Part shown: piece after piece, positions 18,753 to 27,117 of the stretch
How the letters are laid out: each line of letters starts with the position of its first letter
Numbering within the stretch: the first letter of the stretch is position 1
Assembly: GCA_963737145.1 (NCBI GenBank)
Contig: CAVTRO010000004.1
Coordinates: forward strand, 496,001-560,000
Direction: 5' to 3'
DNA: 64,000 nucleotides
From: AP-15 sp963737145
GTDB taxonomy: Bacteria > Pseudomonadota > Alphaproteobacteria > ATCC43930 > CGMCC-115725
Translations under genes and position numbers: made by a program
The notes under the pieces: generated by a model
Told to the model about the DNA's origin: nothing
Seen by the model: the letters and a program-made list of their open reading frames with translations, nothing else
Database searches by the model: none

Positions 18753-19520
18753 GTGCTTCTAGCCGCCGTTCGCGCGTGGTTCTCGATCTGCGGCAGCTGC
18801 GCTAGGCTCGTAATTCACAGAGGTTTGGGGAGGGCGCTGGCGCTGACGTACGATTCCAATGCTCGCGTAGCGATCCGCGTCAGTCCGCGAGCGCGGCGGA
18901 TCACTCTGCGGATCGATGCGGCCGAACGCAAGGTCGAGCTGGTCCTGCCTCCTGGCGTGCCGACGAGTCATGGTTTGCGGTTTGTTGCGGCCAAGCAGGG
19001 ATGGATCGCCGCCCGCCTGGCAGCCCTGCCGCAACCGGTGAGGTTCGCTGAGGGAGTTGTCCTGCCGGTGCTCGGCATCCCCCATCGCATCCGGCGCGAA
19101 GACGACCCGGCAGCGCCGCCGCTAGCGGTCCGCGATCGCGAGATCCGGGTGCGCGGCGATCCCGCGCATATCGAGCGCCGGGTACGTGATCATCTCGTGG
19201 CGATGGCGCGCGCCGAGTTTGCCGACCGGGCGCGTCCCCTCGCGGCGCGGATCGGACGCAAGCTGGCGCGGGTAGGCGTGCGCGATACGAAGAGCCGATG
19301 GGGAAGCTGTTCCGGCCGGGGTAATCTCTCGTTCAGCTGGCGGCTGATTTTTGCACCCGAACCGGTCATCGATTACGTCGTCGCACATGAGGTGGCGCAT
19401 CTCGCCGAGATGAACCACGGGCCGCGCTTTTGGCGCCTGGTGGAGAGCCTGTCGCCCGACGCCGCGGCGGCGCGGGTATGGCTCAAACGGCATCGCAGCC
19501 GGCTGTTCTCCTACGGCTGA
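18753..19520 (+). CDS. YgjP-like (DUF45) zinc metallopeptidase-family protein
   Basis: 255 residues as annotated. The conserved domain begins about residue 40 (VRVSPRARRITLRID-like strand). It contains TKSRWGSCS and the zinc motif HEVAHLAEMNHGPRFW (HExxH plus a third His in NHGPRFW), the signature of the YgjP/WLM group. It has no signal peptide, so it is cytoplasmic, and the substrate is unknown. The first 25-30 residues are not conserved and the start is uncertain. Its 3' end overlaps the convergent ampG gene by 38 bases. Confidence 0.87.
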   Translation: MLLAAVRAWFSICGSCARLVIHRGLGRALALTYDSNARVAIRVSPRARRITLRIDAAERKVELVLPPGVPTSHGLRFVAAKQGWIAARLAALPQPVRFAEGVVLPVLGIPHRIRREDDPAAPPLAVRDREIRVRGDPAHIERRVRDHLVAMARAEFADRARPLAARIGRKLARVGVRDTKSRWGSCSGRGNLSFSWRLIFAPEPVIDYVVAHEVAHLAEMNHGPRFWRLVESLSPDAAAARVWLKRHRSRLFSYG

Positions 19521-20913
19521 TCGGCGGCTCCGACCGCATGACCCAGACGAGCAGAAGAAGTCCCGGCAGGCAGGCAGCGGTTGCAAGACCGAAGAACGGA
19601 CCCCATCCGAGGGCGTCGGCCAGCGCGCCGCCCGACGCCGACAACGTCGTGCGGCCGACTGCGGCGAGCGAAGTCAACAGTGCATATTGGGTGGCGGTGA
19701 AGGCGATGTTGCACAATCCGGAGAGGTAGGCGACGAACGCCGCCGAACCCATCCCGCCGGTCAGGTTCTCGACCCCGATGGTCAGCGCCAAGGTCGGCAC
19801 ATCGTGCCCGGCCCAGGCTTGCAGCACATACATCAGGTTCGACAGCATCTGCAGGATGCCGCAGACGAGCAGCGCTCGGAAAATGCCGAACCGCAGCACG
19901 ACGATGCCCCCGGCGGCGAGACCGGCGAGATTGGCGACAAAGCCATAGGCCTTCCCGATATTGGCGACCTCGACCTTGGTGAAACCGAGTGAGACGTAGA
20001 GCGGGTTGGACATCGTTCCGGCGAGCGCGTCGCCGAACTTGTAGAGGATCACAAACGAAAGGATCGCGATCGCCCCGCGGCGGCCGAGCATATCGGCAAA
20101 GGGCGCGACAACGGCGCGCTCGAGCCAGGCTACGATCCGCGCAAGGGGCGAATCCCCAGGCAAGGGTTCAAGCGGGCGAATGCCCCCCGGCTCGGGGGTG
20201 AACCAGACCGCAGCCATTCCGACGAGCATCAGGCCGGCCATCAGCGCGTAGGCGAAACTCCAGCCGCCAAAGCTCGCGACATAGAGCGCTCCGGCCGAGG
20301 CGGCGAGCATGCCGAAGCGGTAGCCCCATTGCGTCGCGGCGGCGCCGGCGCCCTGTTCTTCGGGCCGCAACAGCTCGATCCGGTAGGCGTCGATGACGAT
20401 ATCCTGGCTCGCCGACAGGAACGCGACGACCACCGCGGCGAGCGCAGTCACCCCGGGATCGGATCGTGGGTCGGTAAAGCCGAGCGCCAGGATCGCAAGC
20501 GCCAGAGCCGGCTGGATCGCCAACGCCCAGCCGCGGCGCCGCCCGAGCCAACTCGTCAGAATCGGGATCGGCAATCGGTCGATCGCCGGCGACCACAGAA
20601 ATTTGAGACTGTAGGAAATTCCGACCAGCGCGAAGAGGCCAATCGAGGTCCGCGAAATGCCGACCTCCGATAGCCAAAAGGACAGTGTCCCGAAGGTCAG
20701 CGCGAGCGGCAGCCCGCTCGCAAACCCCATCAGCAGCACCGCGATCAGCCGCGGCTCGCGGTAGACGGCAATCGAGGCGAGCCAGCTGGCAACGGCTCTC
20801 TTCGCGGGCTGCCGCGAACTTTGGTGCGGCGAGAGCCCCTCACCCCAGCCCTCTCCCCGCGAGCGGGGAGAGGGAGGGAGGACCCGCGCGGCGGGCGGGT
20901 GAGGGGCGACCAC
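19483..20913 (-). CDS. ampG: AmpG-family muropeptide MFS transporter; N-terminus encoded by a dispersed repeat
   Basis: 476 residues as read, with twelve or more membrane spans. The AmpG-type core includes GFASGLPLALTFGTLSFWL, KFLWSPAIDR, GRRRGWA and SQDIVIDAYRIE. It imports anhydromuropeptides for cell wall recycling. The first 27 residues (containing LPPSPRSRGEGWGEG) are the translation of a common intergenic palindromic repeat at 20830-20908. No ATG, GTG or TTG occurs in frame between the repeat and the first membrane span. Either the GTG at 20913 inside the repeat is the working start, or a non-standard start is used. Confidence 0.9.
   Translation of the reverse strand: MVAPHPPAARVLPPSPRSRGEGWGEGLSPHQSSRQPAKRAVASWLASIAVYREPRLIAVLLMGFASGLPLALTFGTLSFWLSEVGISRTSIGLFALVGISYSLKFLWSPAIDRLPIPILTSWLGRRRGWALAIQPALALAILALGFTDPRSDPGVTALAAVVVAFLSASQDIVIDAYRIELLRPEEQGAGAAATQWGYRFGMLAASAGALYVASFGGWSFAYALMAGLMLVGMAAVWFTPEPGGIRPLEPLPGDSPLARIVAWLERAVVAPFADMLGRRGAIAILSFVILYKFGDALAGTMSNPLYVSLGFTKVEVANIGKAYGFVANLAGLAAGGIVVLRFGIFRALLVCGILQMLSNLMYVLQAWAGHDVPTLALTIGVENLTGGMGSAAFVAYLSGLCNIAFTATQYALLTSLAAVGRTTLSASGGALADALGWGPFFGLATAACLPGLLLLVWVMRSEPPISRRRTAGCDAV
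20830..20908. repeat. Dispersed GC-rich palindromic repeat (CTCTCCCC...GGGGAGAG type), copy 1
   Basis: It contains a near-perfect hairpin, CCTCTCCCCGC facing GCGGGGAGAGG, followed by a G-rich stretch and a second smaller inverted repeat (CCCGCGCGGCGGGCGGG). Related copies lie at 30745-30860, 34106-34149 and, more diverged, near 55970-56000. It falls in the 5' end of ampG and partly in the ampG-ppiA gap. It is not a terminator by itself, since no T tract follows. REP-like elements of this type are frequent in alphaproteobacteria. Confidence 0.6.
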
Positions 20914-20923
20914 CGGGCGTAGC

Positions 20924-21484
20924 TTAGGACTTCTTCTCCGCGTCGGCGGCGACCTGCATCTTGATGATCTTGTCGGGGTTGCTCACGGCGCCGTTGCGGG
21001 CGGGATCACCCTTTTTGATCTGGTCGATGTATTCCATGCCCGAGGTGACCTTGCCCCAGATCGTGTATTTGCCGTCGAGCGAAGGCGCCGGCGCAAACAT
21101 GATGAAGAACTGGCTGTCGGCGCTGTTCGGGTCGGAGGCGCGCGCCATCGAAACGACGCCCCGCACATGCTTCTCATCAGAGAACTCGGCCTTGAGCTTG
21201 TGGCCCGAGCCGCCGGTGCCGTCGCCCTTCGGGTCGCCGGTCTGCGCCATAAAGCCGTCGATGACGCGATGAAAAACGATGCCGTCATAAAAGCCCTGGC
21301 GGACCAGCTTTTTGATCTGCGCCACCGTTTCGGGCGCGAGATCGGGCCGCATTTCGATAACGACGCGCCCGGCGGGCACATCCATGTAGAGGGTGTTCTC
21401 CAGATCCGCTGCCATCGCACTGCCTCCCAAAACGAGCGCGGCGATGAGCCACAGAACCTTGCCCAGCGCAGCCATGATTTTCAT
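20924..21484 (-). CDS. ppiA: Cyclophilin-type peptidyl-prolyl cis-trans isomerase, periplasmic
   Basis: 186 residues. The signal peptide has core VLWLIAALVLGG and cleavage after AMA. The cyclophilin core has FHRVIDGFMAQTGDP (catalytic Arg and Phe/Met pocket), SMARASDPNSADSQFFI and GKYTIWGKV. It catalyses proline isomerisation in the periplasm. It is one of two exported PPIases in the window (the other is the FKBP). Its stop is about 11 bases from the ampG start codon, so it may be read before ampG in one transcript. Confidence 0.95.
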   Translation of the reverse strand: MKIMAALGKVLWLIAALVLGGSAMAADLENTLYMDVPAGRVVIEMRPDLAPETVAQIKKLVRQGFYDGIVFHRVIDGFMAQTGDPKGDGTGGSGHKLKAEFSDEKHVRGVVSMARASDPNSADSQFFIMFAPAPSLDGKYTIWGKVTSGMEYIDQIKKGDPARNGAVSNPDKIIKMQVAADAEKKS

Positions 21485-21541
21485 CCCGACCAGGAAAAAC
21501 GGCGCGACCTTAGCGAAACGGGTCCGCTTGTCAAAGCCGGG

Positions 21542-22492
21542 TCACGCCGACTGCCGCCGCTCGTACCAGCCGCCCTGTCGAAAGCGGTCGAGATAGGTCG
21601 GCAGAATGGCTTCCACCGGGGTCGGCGCGATACCCAGGCTCGACAGCGTCAAAGCGCCGGGCGAGACCACGTTATCGCGCTTCAACAGCTCGACCTGATC
21701 TGGTGTCAGCGGCGGATTGGGGAGAATCGACATTAATCGCGCCTGCAGCGCGGCGACGCCGAAAGGGAGGTCGATGAACCAGCGCTTGCGCCGGATCTCT
21801 TGCAGAACCAGGTCGAGCAGCTCGCGGAACGTATAGATCTTGGGTCCCCCGAGCTCGTAGGTGCGCCCGGCGGTTGCCGGATCTTCGAGGCACCTGATAA
21901 CGGCATCGGCGACATCGCCGACATAGACCGGCTGGAACCGGGTTTCCCCGCCGCCGATCAGCGGCAAAGCCGGCATCATCATCGCCATTGCGGCAAAGCG
22001 GTTGAAGAACTGGTCTTCCGGGCCGAACACCACCGAGGGCCGCAGGATCGTCACGGTCGGGAAGGCGTCGCGCACCGCCGCCTCGCCGGCCGCCTTCGTG
22101 CGGGCATAGGCGGAAGCGGAACGCGGCTCCGCCCCGATTGCCGAGATATGGACGAATCGCCCCACCCCGGCGTCCCGAGCGATCCGGGCGAGCACCGCCG
22201 GACCGGTGTGGTGAACCCTCTCGAAGCTCTGCGATCCGCTCTGCCGCAAGATCCCGACGCAATTGACCAGCGCACCGCTGCCGGCAAGAAAGGCGGGGAG
22301 CACGGCCTCGTCATCGATCGCGACGCTCAGCGGCTCGACCTGCCCGACATCGCCCATCGGCCGCAGGAACTTCGCCTCTTCGGCGTTGCGGCAGCCGACC
22401 GGAACCACATCGCCGCGAGCGGCCAGCCGCTTGACGACATAGCGGCCGATAAATCCGGACCCGCCGAGCACTGCGGTTCGACCACTTCTCAT
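21542..22492 (-). CDS. NDUFA9-like NAD(P)-binding protein (complex I-associated atypical SDR)
   Basis: 316 residues. The Rossmann motif GGSGFIGRYVVKRL is at about residue 10. NCVGILRQSG, VHISAIGAE and the YARTK (YxxxK) element follow, and then ILRPSVVFGPEDQFFNRFA. This combination is characteristic of the bacterial NDUFA9/complex I subunit family, atypical SDRs thought to stabilise NADH dehydrogenase. ATG 22492 is chosen over the in-frame TTG at 22504 because it follows a GGGAG site. No other complex I gene is nearby. Confidence 0.88.
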   Translation of the reverse strand: MRSGRTAVLGGSGFIGRYVVKRLAARGDVVPVGCRNAEEAKFLRPMGDVGQVEPLSVAIDDEAVLPAFLAGSGALVNCVGILRQSGSQSFERVHHTGPAVLARIARDAGVGRFVHISAIGAEPRSASAYARTKAAGEAAVRDAFPTVTILRPSVVFGPEDQFFNRFAAMAMMMPALPLIGGGETRFQPVYVGDVADAVIRCLEDPATAGRTYELGGPKIYTFRELLDLVLQEIRRKRWFIDLPFGVAALQARLMSILPNPPLTPDQVELLKRDNVVSPGALTLSSLGIAPTPVEAILPTYLDRFRQGGWYERRQSA

Positions 22493-22546
22493 GTTCTCCC
22501 CCAAGCCGGCGTGGAAGCCGCCTTCTATAGCCCCGGCTGCCAGGTG

Positions 22547-23443
22547 CTACTCCGATCCCGGGACTGTGCCTCTCGGCAGGCTCTCGCAATAACGGGCGAT
22601 CTCGCCGGGTGTCGTGATCCACAGCCGATCGCGGTGGCCGACGATGTGGCGGATGGCGTCGCGAAACGCGCGCAGGCGGAACGGCTGGCCGATGATGAAG
22701 GGGTGCACCGAGACAGCGAAGACCAGCGGGTATTTGCGCGACTGCTCTACCATCTCGTCGAACTGGTCGATCACCATCTCGGCGAATTGCCGCCCGGTGT
22801 GGCGCCGGTAAACCAGCGCCGGCGAGTCGTTGATCTCAAGCGGATAGGGCACCGACAGGATCGGCCCGGCGCGGGTCCGCATCCAAACCGGCTGATCGTC
22901 CATCGCCCAATCCATCACGTATCGATAGCCGGCCTCCTTCAGCAGATCCAACGTCACCGCGCTCTGCGCGATGTAGGGCCCGAGCCAGCCTTCCGGCCGC
23001 CTGCCGGAAAGGCGGGTCAAAATTTCGGTGCATTCGGCGATCAGCCGCGCCTCGTCCTCTTCCCACAGCACGTCCTGCCGCTCGGAATTTGTCCTGCCGT
23101 GGCCGACATACTCGTCGCCGCGCCCGTTCAAACGCTCGACGATTTCGGGACAGTGCTCGAGCACGGCCGAGTTGACGTTGTGCGCCCCGGGCAGCGCGAA
23201 TTCGTCGAGCAGGTCGAAATAATACCAGAGGCCGACCCGGTTGCCGTAGTCGCGCCACGCGTAATTGCGCTGGCTCTGCGCCGCAGCCGCGCCGGTCGAG
23301 TCGCTGCCGAGCCCGGCGCCAAAGGCGAAATACTCGATGTTGTTGTTGAAGGTGACGGCCAGGCGCGCGCCGCCCGGCCATTCGTATTGCCGCCGCTTGT
23401 GGATCGGGACGTAATCGTAGCGGTGGTGCGGGGGAAGTTTCAT
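22547..23443 (-). CDS. Polysaccharide deacetylase-family protein (PuuE/HpuA-like)
   Basis: 298 residues with no signal peptide. It has FNNNIEYFAFG, HNVNSAVLEHCPEIV, GRGDEYVGHGRTNSE and VHPFIIGQPFR. The arrangement (GDE..GHG..N and a late H-P-F) follows the NodB-fold proteins of the cytoplasmic PuuE group. Those act on cyclic amides or N-acyl compounds (allantoin-type hydrolase relatives) rather than on cell wall polymers. The substrate is not predictable. A dispersed repeat (23465-23542) lies directly upstream. Confidence 0.82.
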   Translation of the reverse strand: MKLPPHHRYDYVPIHKRRQYEWPGGARLAVTFNNNIEYFAFGAGLGSDSTGAAAAQSQRNYAWRDYGNRVGLWYYFDLLDEFALPGAHNVNSAVLEHCPEIVERLNGRGDEYVGHGRTNSERQDVLWEEDEARLIAECTEILTRLSGRRPEGWLGPYIAQSAVTLDLLKEAGYRYVMDWAMDDQPVWMRTRAGPILSVPYPLEINDSPALVYRRHTGRQFAEMVIDQFDEMVEQSRKYPLVFAVSVHPFIIGQPFRLRAFRDAIRHIVGHRDRLWITTPGEIARYCESLPRGTVPGSE

Positions 23444-23464
23444 GGGGAATGTCCGAAGAGCGGC

Positions 23465-23542
23465 GCGAGATTGCGTCGCCGCGCTCGCAATGACACCTCA
23501 ACTGGCTGTCATTGCGAGGAGCGCGGCGACGAAGCAATCTCG
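23465..23542. repeat. Dispersed inverted repeat (GTCATTGCGAG...GAAGCAATCTCG family), copy 1
   Basis: Two inverted arms face each other: GCGAGATTGCGTCGCCGCGC and its near-complement GCGCGGCGACGAAGCAATCTC, with GTCATTGCGAG ends. The whole element is about 78 bases and can fold into one hairpin. Three further copies are at 24390-24479, 39229-39315 and, degenerate, 55811-55916. It encodes nothing. Confidence 0.75.
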
Positions 23543-23559
23543 TCGATCATCAAGCCGGG

Positions 23560-24360
23560 TCACTGGCCCCGAAAGGCCGGCTTGCGTTTTTCCATGAAGG
23601 CGGTGCGGCCTTCGGCATAGTCTTGGCTGGCGAAGCATTCATCGACTAAACGCTTGCATAGTGCCAGATCGCGAGCCGACTCGTCCTTGAGGCCTTCGCG
23701 GATGGCGACTTTGGCCGCGCGCACGGTCAAGGGCGCATTGGCCGCGATCATCCCACAATAATTGTTGACGTAGGCCTCCAGCTCGCCCTCCGCTACGACC
23801 TGGTTGACCAGGCCCATGCGCAGCGCTTCCTCGGCGGTGAACTGGCGCGCGGTAAAGAAGATCTCGCGGGCATGGGCCGGGCCGACCAGGTCGATCAATT
23901 TCTTGATGCCGTCATAGGCGTAGCCGAGACCGAGCTTCGCCGCCGGAATGCCGAATTTCGAGCCCTCGGCGGCGATGCGCATGTCACAGGCGAGTGCGGT
24001 GCCGACGCCGCCGCCGATGCAGTAGCCGCGGATCATCGCGATCGTCGGCTTCAGGGTTTCCTGCAGGCGCAGCCGCGCGCCCTCGGAAATCTTCGAATAG
24101 GCGGCAGCCGCTTCTTCGGAGGCGCGCCTCTCCTTGAATTCGGAAATATCGGCGCCCGAGACAAAGGCGCGCCCGCCGGCGCCGCTGACGACGATGACCC
24201 GGATCGCGTCATCGCGCTCGAAATCGTCGATGATATGCGTCACCGCCTCCCACATCTCGAGCGCGACCGCATTGTGGCGGGCCGGGTTGTTGAAGATCAG
24301 ACGGCCGATCGCCCCGTCCTTCTCGGCGATCATCTTGCTGGTCATGGGCTGATCGAGCAT
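23560..24360 (-). CDS. Crotonase-superfamily protein (enoyl-CoA hydratase/isomerase fold) lacking both hydratase Glu residues
   Basis: 266 residues, a standard crotonase length. The oxyanion-hole segments AFVSGADISEF and GYCIGGGVGTALACD are clear. In true hydratases the two catalytic Glu lie in GGGCE and in the Q-P-E strand; here those positions read GGGVG and IPAA. It should bind an acyl-CoA but not hydrate an enoyl-CoA by the usual route. AYDGIKKLIDLVG matches a subgroup frequent in alphaproteobacteria and annotated only by fold. It sits between two copies of the dispersed repeat, and the CoA-transferase gene follows on the same strand upstream. Confidence 0.87.
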   Translation of the reverse strand: MLDQPMTSKMIAEKDGAIGRLIFNNPARHNAVALEMWEAVTHIIDDFERDDAIRVIVVSGAGGRAFVSGADISEFKERRASEEAAAAYSKISEGARLRLQETLKPTIAMIRGYCIGGGVGTALACDMRIAAEGSKFGIPAAKLGLGYAYDGIKKLIDLVGPAHAREIFFTARQFTAEEALRMGLVNQVVAEGELEAYVNNYCGMIAANAPLTVRAAKVAIREGLKDESARDLALCKRLVDECFASQDYAEGRTAFMEKRKPAFRGQ

Positions 24361-24389
24361 GGTTTCCTCTCCTTACGCTTGTGCCAGCG

Positions 24390-24479
24390 CTGTCATTGCG
24401 AGCGCAGCGAAGCAATCTCGAGCCGCGAAACCGGGCGGGTCGTGATTGCCGCGTCGCCTTCGGCTCCTCGCAATGACGC
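24390..24479. repeat. Dispersed inverted repeat (GTCATTGCGAG family), copy 2
   Basis: TGTCATTGCGAGCGCAGCGAAGC at the left and GGCTCCTCGCAATGAC at the right form inverted ends, with GCAATCTCG and GTGATTGCC inside. The copy is about 90 bases and fills the gap between the crotonase and CoA-transferase genes. It is longer between its arms than copy 1. Confidence 0.72.
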
Positions 24480-24486
24480 TCTTGCA

Positions 24487-25675
24487 TCACACGACGCCGC
24501 GGGTGCGTAGGTCGGCAATCGCACGGTCGTTGTAGCCGAGCCCGCGCAGGATCTCATCCGTATGCTCACCGAGCTCCGGGGTGGGGCGCAGCTTTTCCGG
24601 CTCCGGCGTGCGGGTCATGTTGATCGCCTGGCCCACCACTTTGATCGCCCCGAGCTTCGGGTGATCGACCGGACGGGCCATTTCGAGGTGCTCAACCTGC
24701 GGGTCGGCAAAGGTCTGGTCGATCGTGTAGATCGGGCCGCACGGGACGCCGACCTCGTTCATCAATTCGACCCAATAGGCGGACGGACGCTTTTTGGTGA
24801 TTTCGCCGATCCGCTCGTTGAGCGCCTTGCGGTTCTTCGAGCGCTGCGCCCCGGTCGCGTAATCCGGGTCGTCGAGCAACGCCATCGCATCGGCCGCCTC
24901 GCAGAAGCGGCGAAACATGTGGTCGCCGGAGGCGGCGATGTTGATCTGCCCGTCCGACGTCGGGAACACGCCGGTCGGAATGCCGGTCGGATGGTCGTTG
25001 CCGGCTTGCTTCGCGACCTCGCCCGCAATCAGCCAGCGCGAAGCCTGGAAGTCGAGCATAAAGATCTGCGCTTCGAGCAATGAGGTGTGGACCCATTGCC
25101 CGACGCCGCTCGTCTCGCGCTCGATCAGCGCCATCATCATCGCCTGCGCGAGCAAAAGGCCGGCGCAGAGATCGTCGATCGGTATGCCGACCCGCACCGG
25201 CCCCTGACCCGGCAGGCCGGTGATCGACATCAGCCCGCCCATGCCCTGCGCGATCTGGTCGACACCAGGCCGCTTGGCGTAGGGCCCGCTTTGGCCAAAC
25301 CCGGAAATGCTGCCATAGACTATGCGGGGATTGATCTTCTTGACCGAACTCGTAGTCGACGCCGAGCCGGTATTTTACCTCCGAGCGGAAATTCTCGACG
25401 ATGACGTCGGCCTTCTCCGCCAATTTGAAGAAGATCTCCTTCCCCTCCTCGGTCTTGAGGTTAAGCGTCAGGCTGCGCTTGTTGCGGTGCAGGTTCTGGA
25501 AGTCGAAGCCGTCGCGCCGCGCGCCGGTGACATCGCCCCTCGCCTCGCCCGGCTGCTCGATCTTGATCACATTGGCGCCCCAATCGGCAAACTGACGAAC
25601 GGCGGTAGGCCCAGCCCGGGCGTGACAGAGATCAAGAACGGTGTAACGGGCGAGAGGTAGCGATCCGATGCTCAC
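24487..25675 (-). pseudogene. Family III CoA-transferase (CaiB/BaiF), frameshifted near base 25347
   Basis: The N-terminal part reads MSIGSLPLARYTVLDLC from GTG 25675, then FADWGANVIKIEQPGE, LHRNKRSLTLNL and VENFRSEVKYRLGVDYE. Its frame then fails. The correct continuation (SVKKINPRIVYGSISGFGQSG, then VDQIAQGMGGLMSITG and onward) lies in the next frame and ends at 24487. Removing one A from AA at 25347-25348 restores a protein of about 395 residues. Family III enzymes move CoA between acids through an aspartyl anhydride. The expected position of the catalytic Asp, after the glycine-rich loop, lies beyond the shift. It may be decay or an assembly indel. Confidence 0.82.
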
Positions 25676-25854
25676 GATAGGGATTCCTCGTTTGAATAGC
25701 TCCGCGTACGCGCAACTTTCGTCTTTCCTCCGCCGTCGCGTCAAGGATAGCGGCCAGGACCTTCAGCGGCTGGTCATCTTGTCATCGGCCCCCAGGCTGC
25801 CCTATCTAGAAAGCTTATCTAAAAAGCCTATCTGGAAATGGAAAGGTCTCGGCT

Positions 25855-26106
25855 GTGGCGCTGAGCATCAAAACCGGCGAGGCCGATCGGCTTGCCCGGG
25901 CACTTGCGAAACTGACGGGTGAGACCTTGACCGATGCGATAACGACCGCGCTGCGTGAGCGATTGGCCCGCGAACGGGCGAAGCACGAGGCGGCAGTAAA
26001 CCTTCCGGCCTGCGTCGGCGCGTTTTCTCAGCGCATCCGCAATGCCTACGATACGAGGCCGGTAACGAAAGCGGAGTGGGATGCCGCATCGGGCGAAGAA
26101 ATATGA
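25855..26106 (+). CDS. vapB: Type II antitoxin, VapB-like (PSK/Rv0623 transcription factor family)
   Basis: 83 residues from GTG 25855. It contains SIKTGEADRLARALAKLTGETLTDAITTALRERL, the ribbon-helix-helix of the PSK antitoxin family (shown here only to name the segment, residues 4-37). The C-terminal half is charged with YDTRPVTKAEWDA, which would wrap the toxin. It should bind VapC and repress its own promoter. The stop overlaps the toxin start as ATGA. It appears intact although its partner is broken. Confidence 0.82.
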   Translation: MALSIKTGEADRLARALAKLTGETLTDAITTALRERLARERAKHEAAVNLPACVGAFSQRIRNAYDTRPVTKAEWDAASGEEI

Positions 26107-26523
26107 TCGTCGTCAACTCCTCGGCGGTTATCGCGATGATGCTTTATGAGCCTTCAGCGCCTGAGCTGGCTGCCCGGCTCGCTACCGAACCAGAGCGAGT
26201 AATGTCGATCGCGTCGTATTTGGAAGCAGGAACCGTGCTCGCTGGCCGACGACGACACGTTCGCTTAAGGGCAATCGACGAACTCGACGCCTTCCTTTCG
26301 ATGACCGGGATCGACCTCGTGCCGGTCGGTATCGCACAGGGGCGCCTAGCACTGTCCGCGCGTATCACCCACGGTCGCGGCATGGGCCATGGCGGTGTGC
26401 TGAATTTCGGAGACGCGTTTTTTTTATGCGCTCGCCAAGTCGCGGGATGCGCCGCTGCTGTTTATCGGAAACGACTTTGTTGGGACTGACACCAAGCCGG
26501 CTCTGGTGCAGGAACGGTGCTGA
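26103..26523 (+). pseudogene. vapC: VapC-family PIN-domain toxin: frameshifted in a T8 tract and with Asp to Asn at the first catalytic position
   Basis: From ATG 26103 it reads MIVVNSSAVIAMMLYE. PIN toxins begin MIVVDSSA, and that Asp is one of the metal ligands; here it is Asn. The body SYLEAGTVLAGRR and VLNFGDAFF is typical. After GDAFF the frame leaves the family. Taking one T out of the eight T at 26418-26425 restores YALAKSRDAPLLFIGNDF and a stop at 26523. VapC toxins cleave tRNA or rRNA. With two independent lesions this copy is unlikely to be active. Confidence 0.82.
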
Positions 26524-26526
26524 GGG

Positions 26527-27117
26527 CTACCGCTCCTCCGCGCCGGTCGCGCGGCGGAAGCGGTTCTTCAGCAAGACGCCGTCACGCGGCGGTAGCACCC
26601 GCGGCGGCTCGTCGGCACAGATCGCGACACGAGCGAACAGGGTCGTGGCTGCGTCTTGCACGCGGGCAGAAAACTCGCGGAGTCCGAGTTCGTCGATGAT
26701 GTCGAACGTTTTCTGAAAGCCGCAGGCCTGCGCGACCCCGATCAGTTCGACACCTCCGGCCGTATGGCTCGACTGCATACCGGTCTCCGCGTAGCGGCCG
26801 TTGTCGAAGACGGCAATCGCGAGGTTCGGCGGGCGCTGCACGCCGATTGTCGCCAGCGACCCGAGCCCCATCAGCATTTCGCCGTCCCCGGTCACGACGA
26901 GGACACGGTGCTCGGGCTGCGCAATCGCCAGCCCAAGCCCGACCATCGCCGCCGCGCCCATCGCGCCCCAGAGATAGAAATTCCGCTCGTCGTCCGCCAC
27001 CGATGCGGCGTCCCAGGTCGTCGAGCCGAGCCCGGTGACGAGCAGCAGGTCGCCGCGATTCTCGAGCAGGATGCGGATCGCAACCCGGCGGTCGAGACGC
27101 TTCTCGCTGGAGATCAT
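26527..27117 (-). CDS. comE: TPP-dependent decarboxylase beta subunit (sulfopyruvate/phosphonopyruvate decarboxylase-like)
   Basis: 196 residues. The TPP/Mg motif is GDGEMLMGLGSLATIG, ending in FDNGRYAE. LVTGLGSTTWDAAS and FYLWGAMGAAAMVGLGLA are the other cofactor-binding segments of the beta half. The protein pairs with the alpha subunit encoded immediately upstream, the ATG overlapping that gene's TGA. In archaea ComDE decarboxylates sulfopyruvate on the way to coenzyme M. In bacteria the close homologues are of uncertain substrate, such as phosphonopyruvate or other 3-substituted pyruvates. The symbol reflects homology only. Confidence 0.82.
   Translation of the reverse strand: MISSEKRLDRRVAIRILLENRGDLLLVTGLGSTTWDAASVADDERNFYLWGAMGAAAMVGLGLAIAQPEHRVLVVTGDGEMLMGLGSLATIGVQRPPNLAIAVFDNGRYAETGMQSSHTAGGVELIGVAQACGFQKTFDIIDELGLREFSARVQDAATTLFARVAICADEPPRVLPPRDGVLLKNRFRRATGAEER

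Noticed and set aside
21800..23620. A 606-residue + strand frame
   Set aside because: It is antisense to the NDUFA9-like and deacetylase genes, both with clear family motifs.
23480..24480. The paired inverted repeats as ends of an insertion sequence carrying the crotonase gene
   Set aside because: Each copy is itself a complete palindromic element, no transposase lies between them, and no target duplication is visible.
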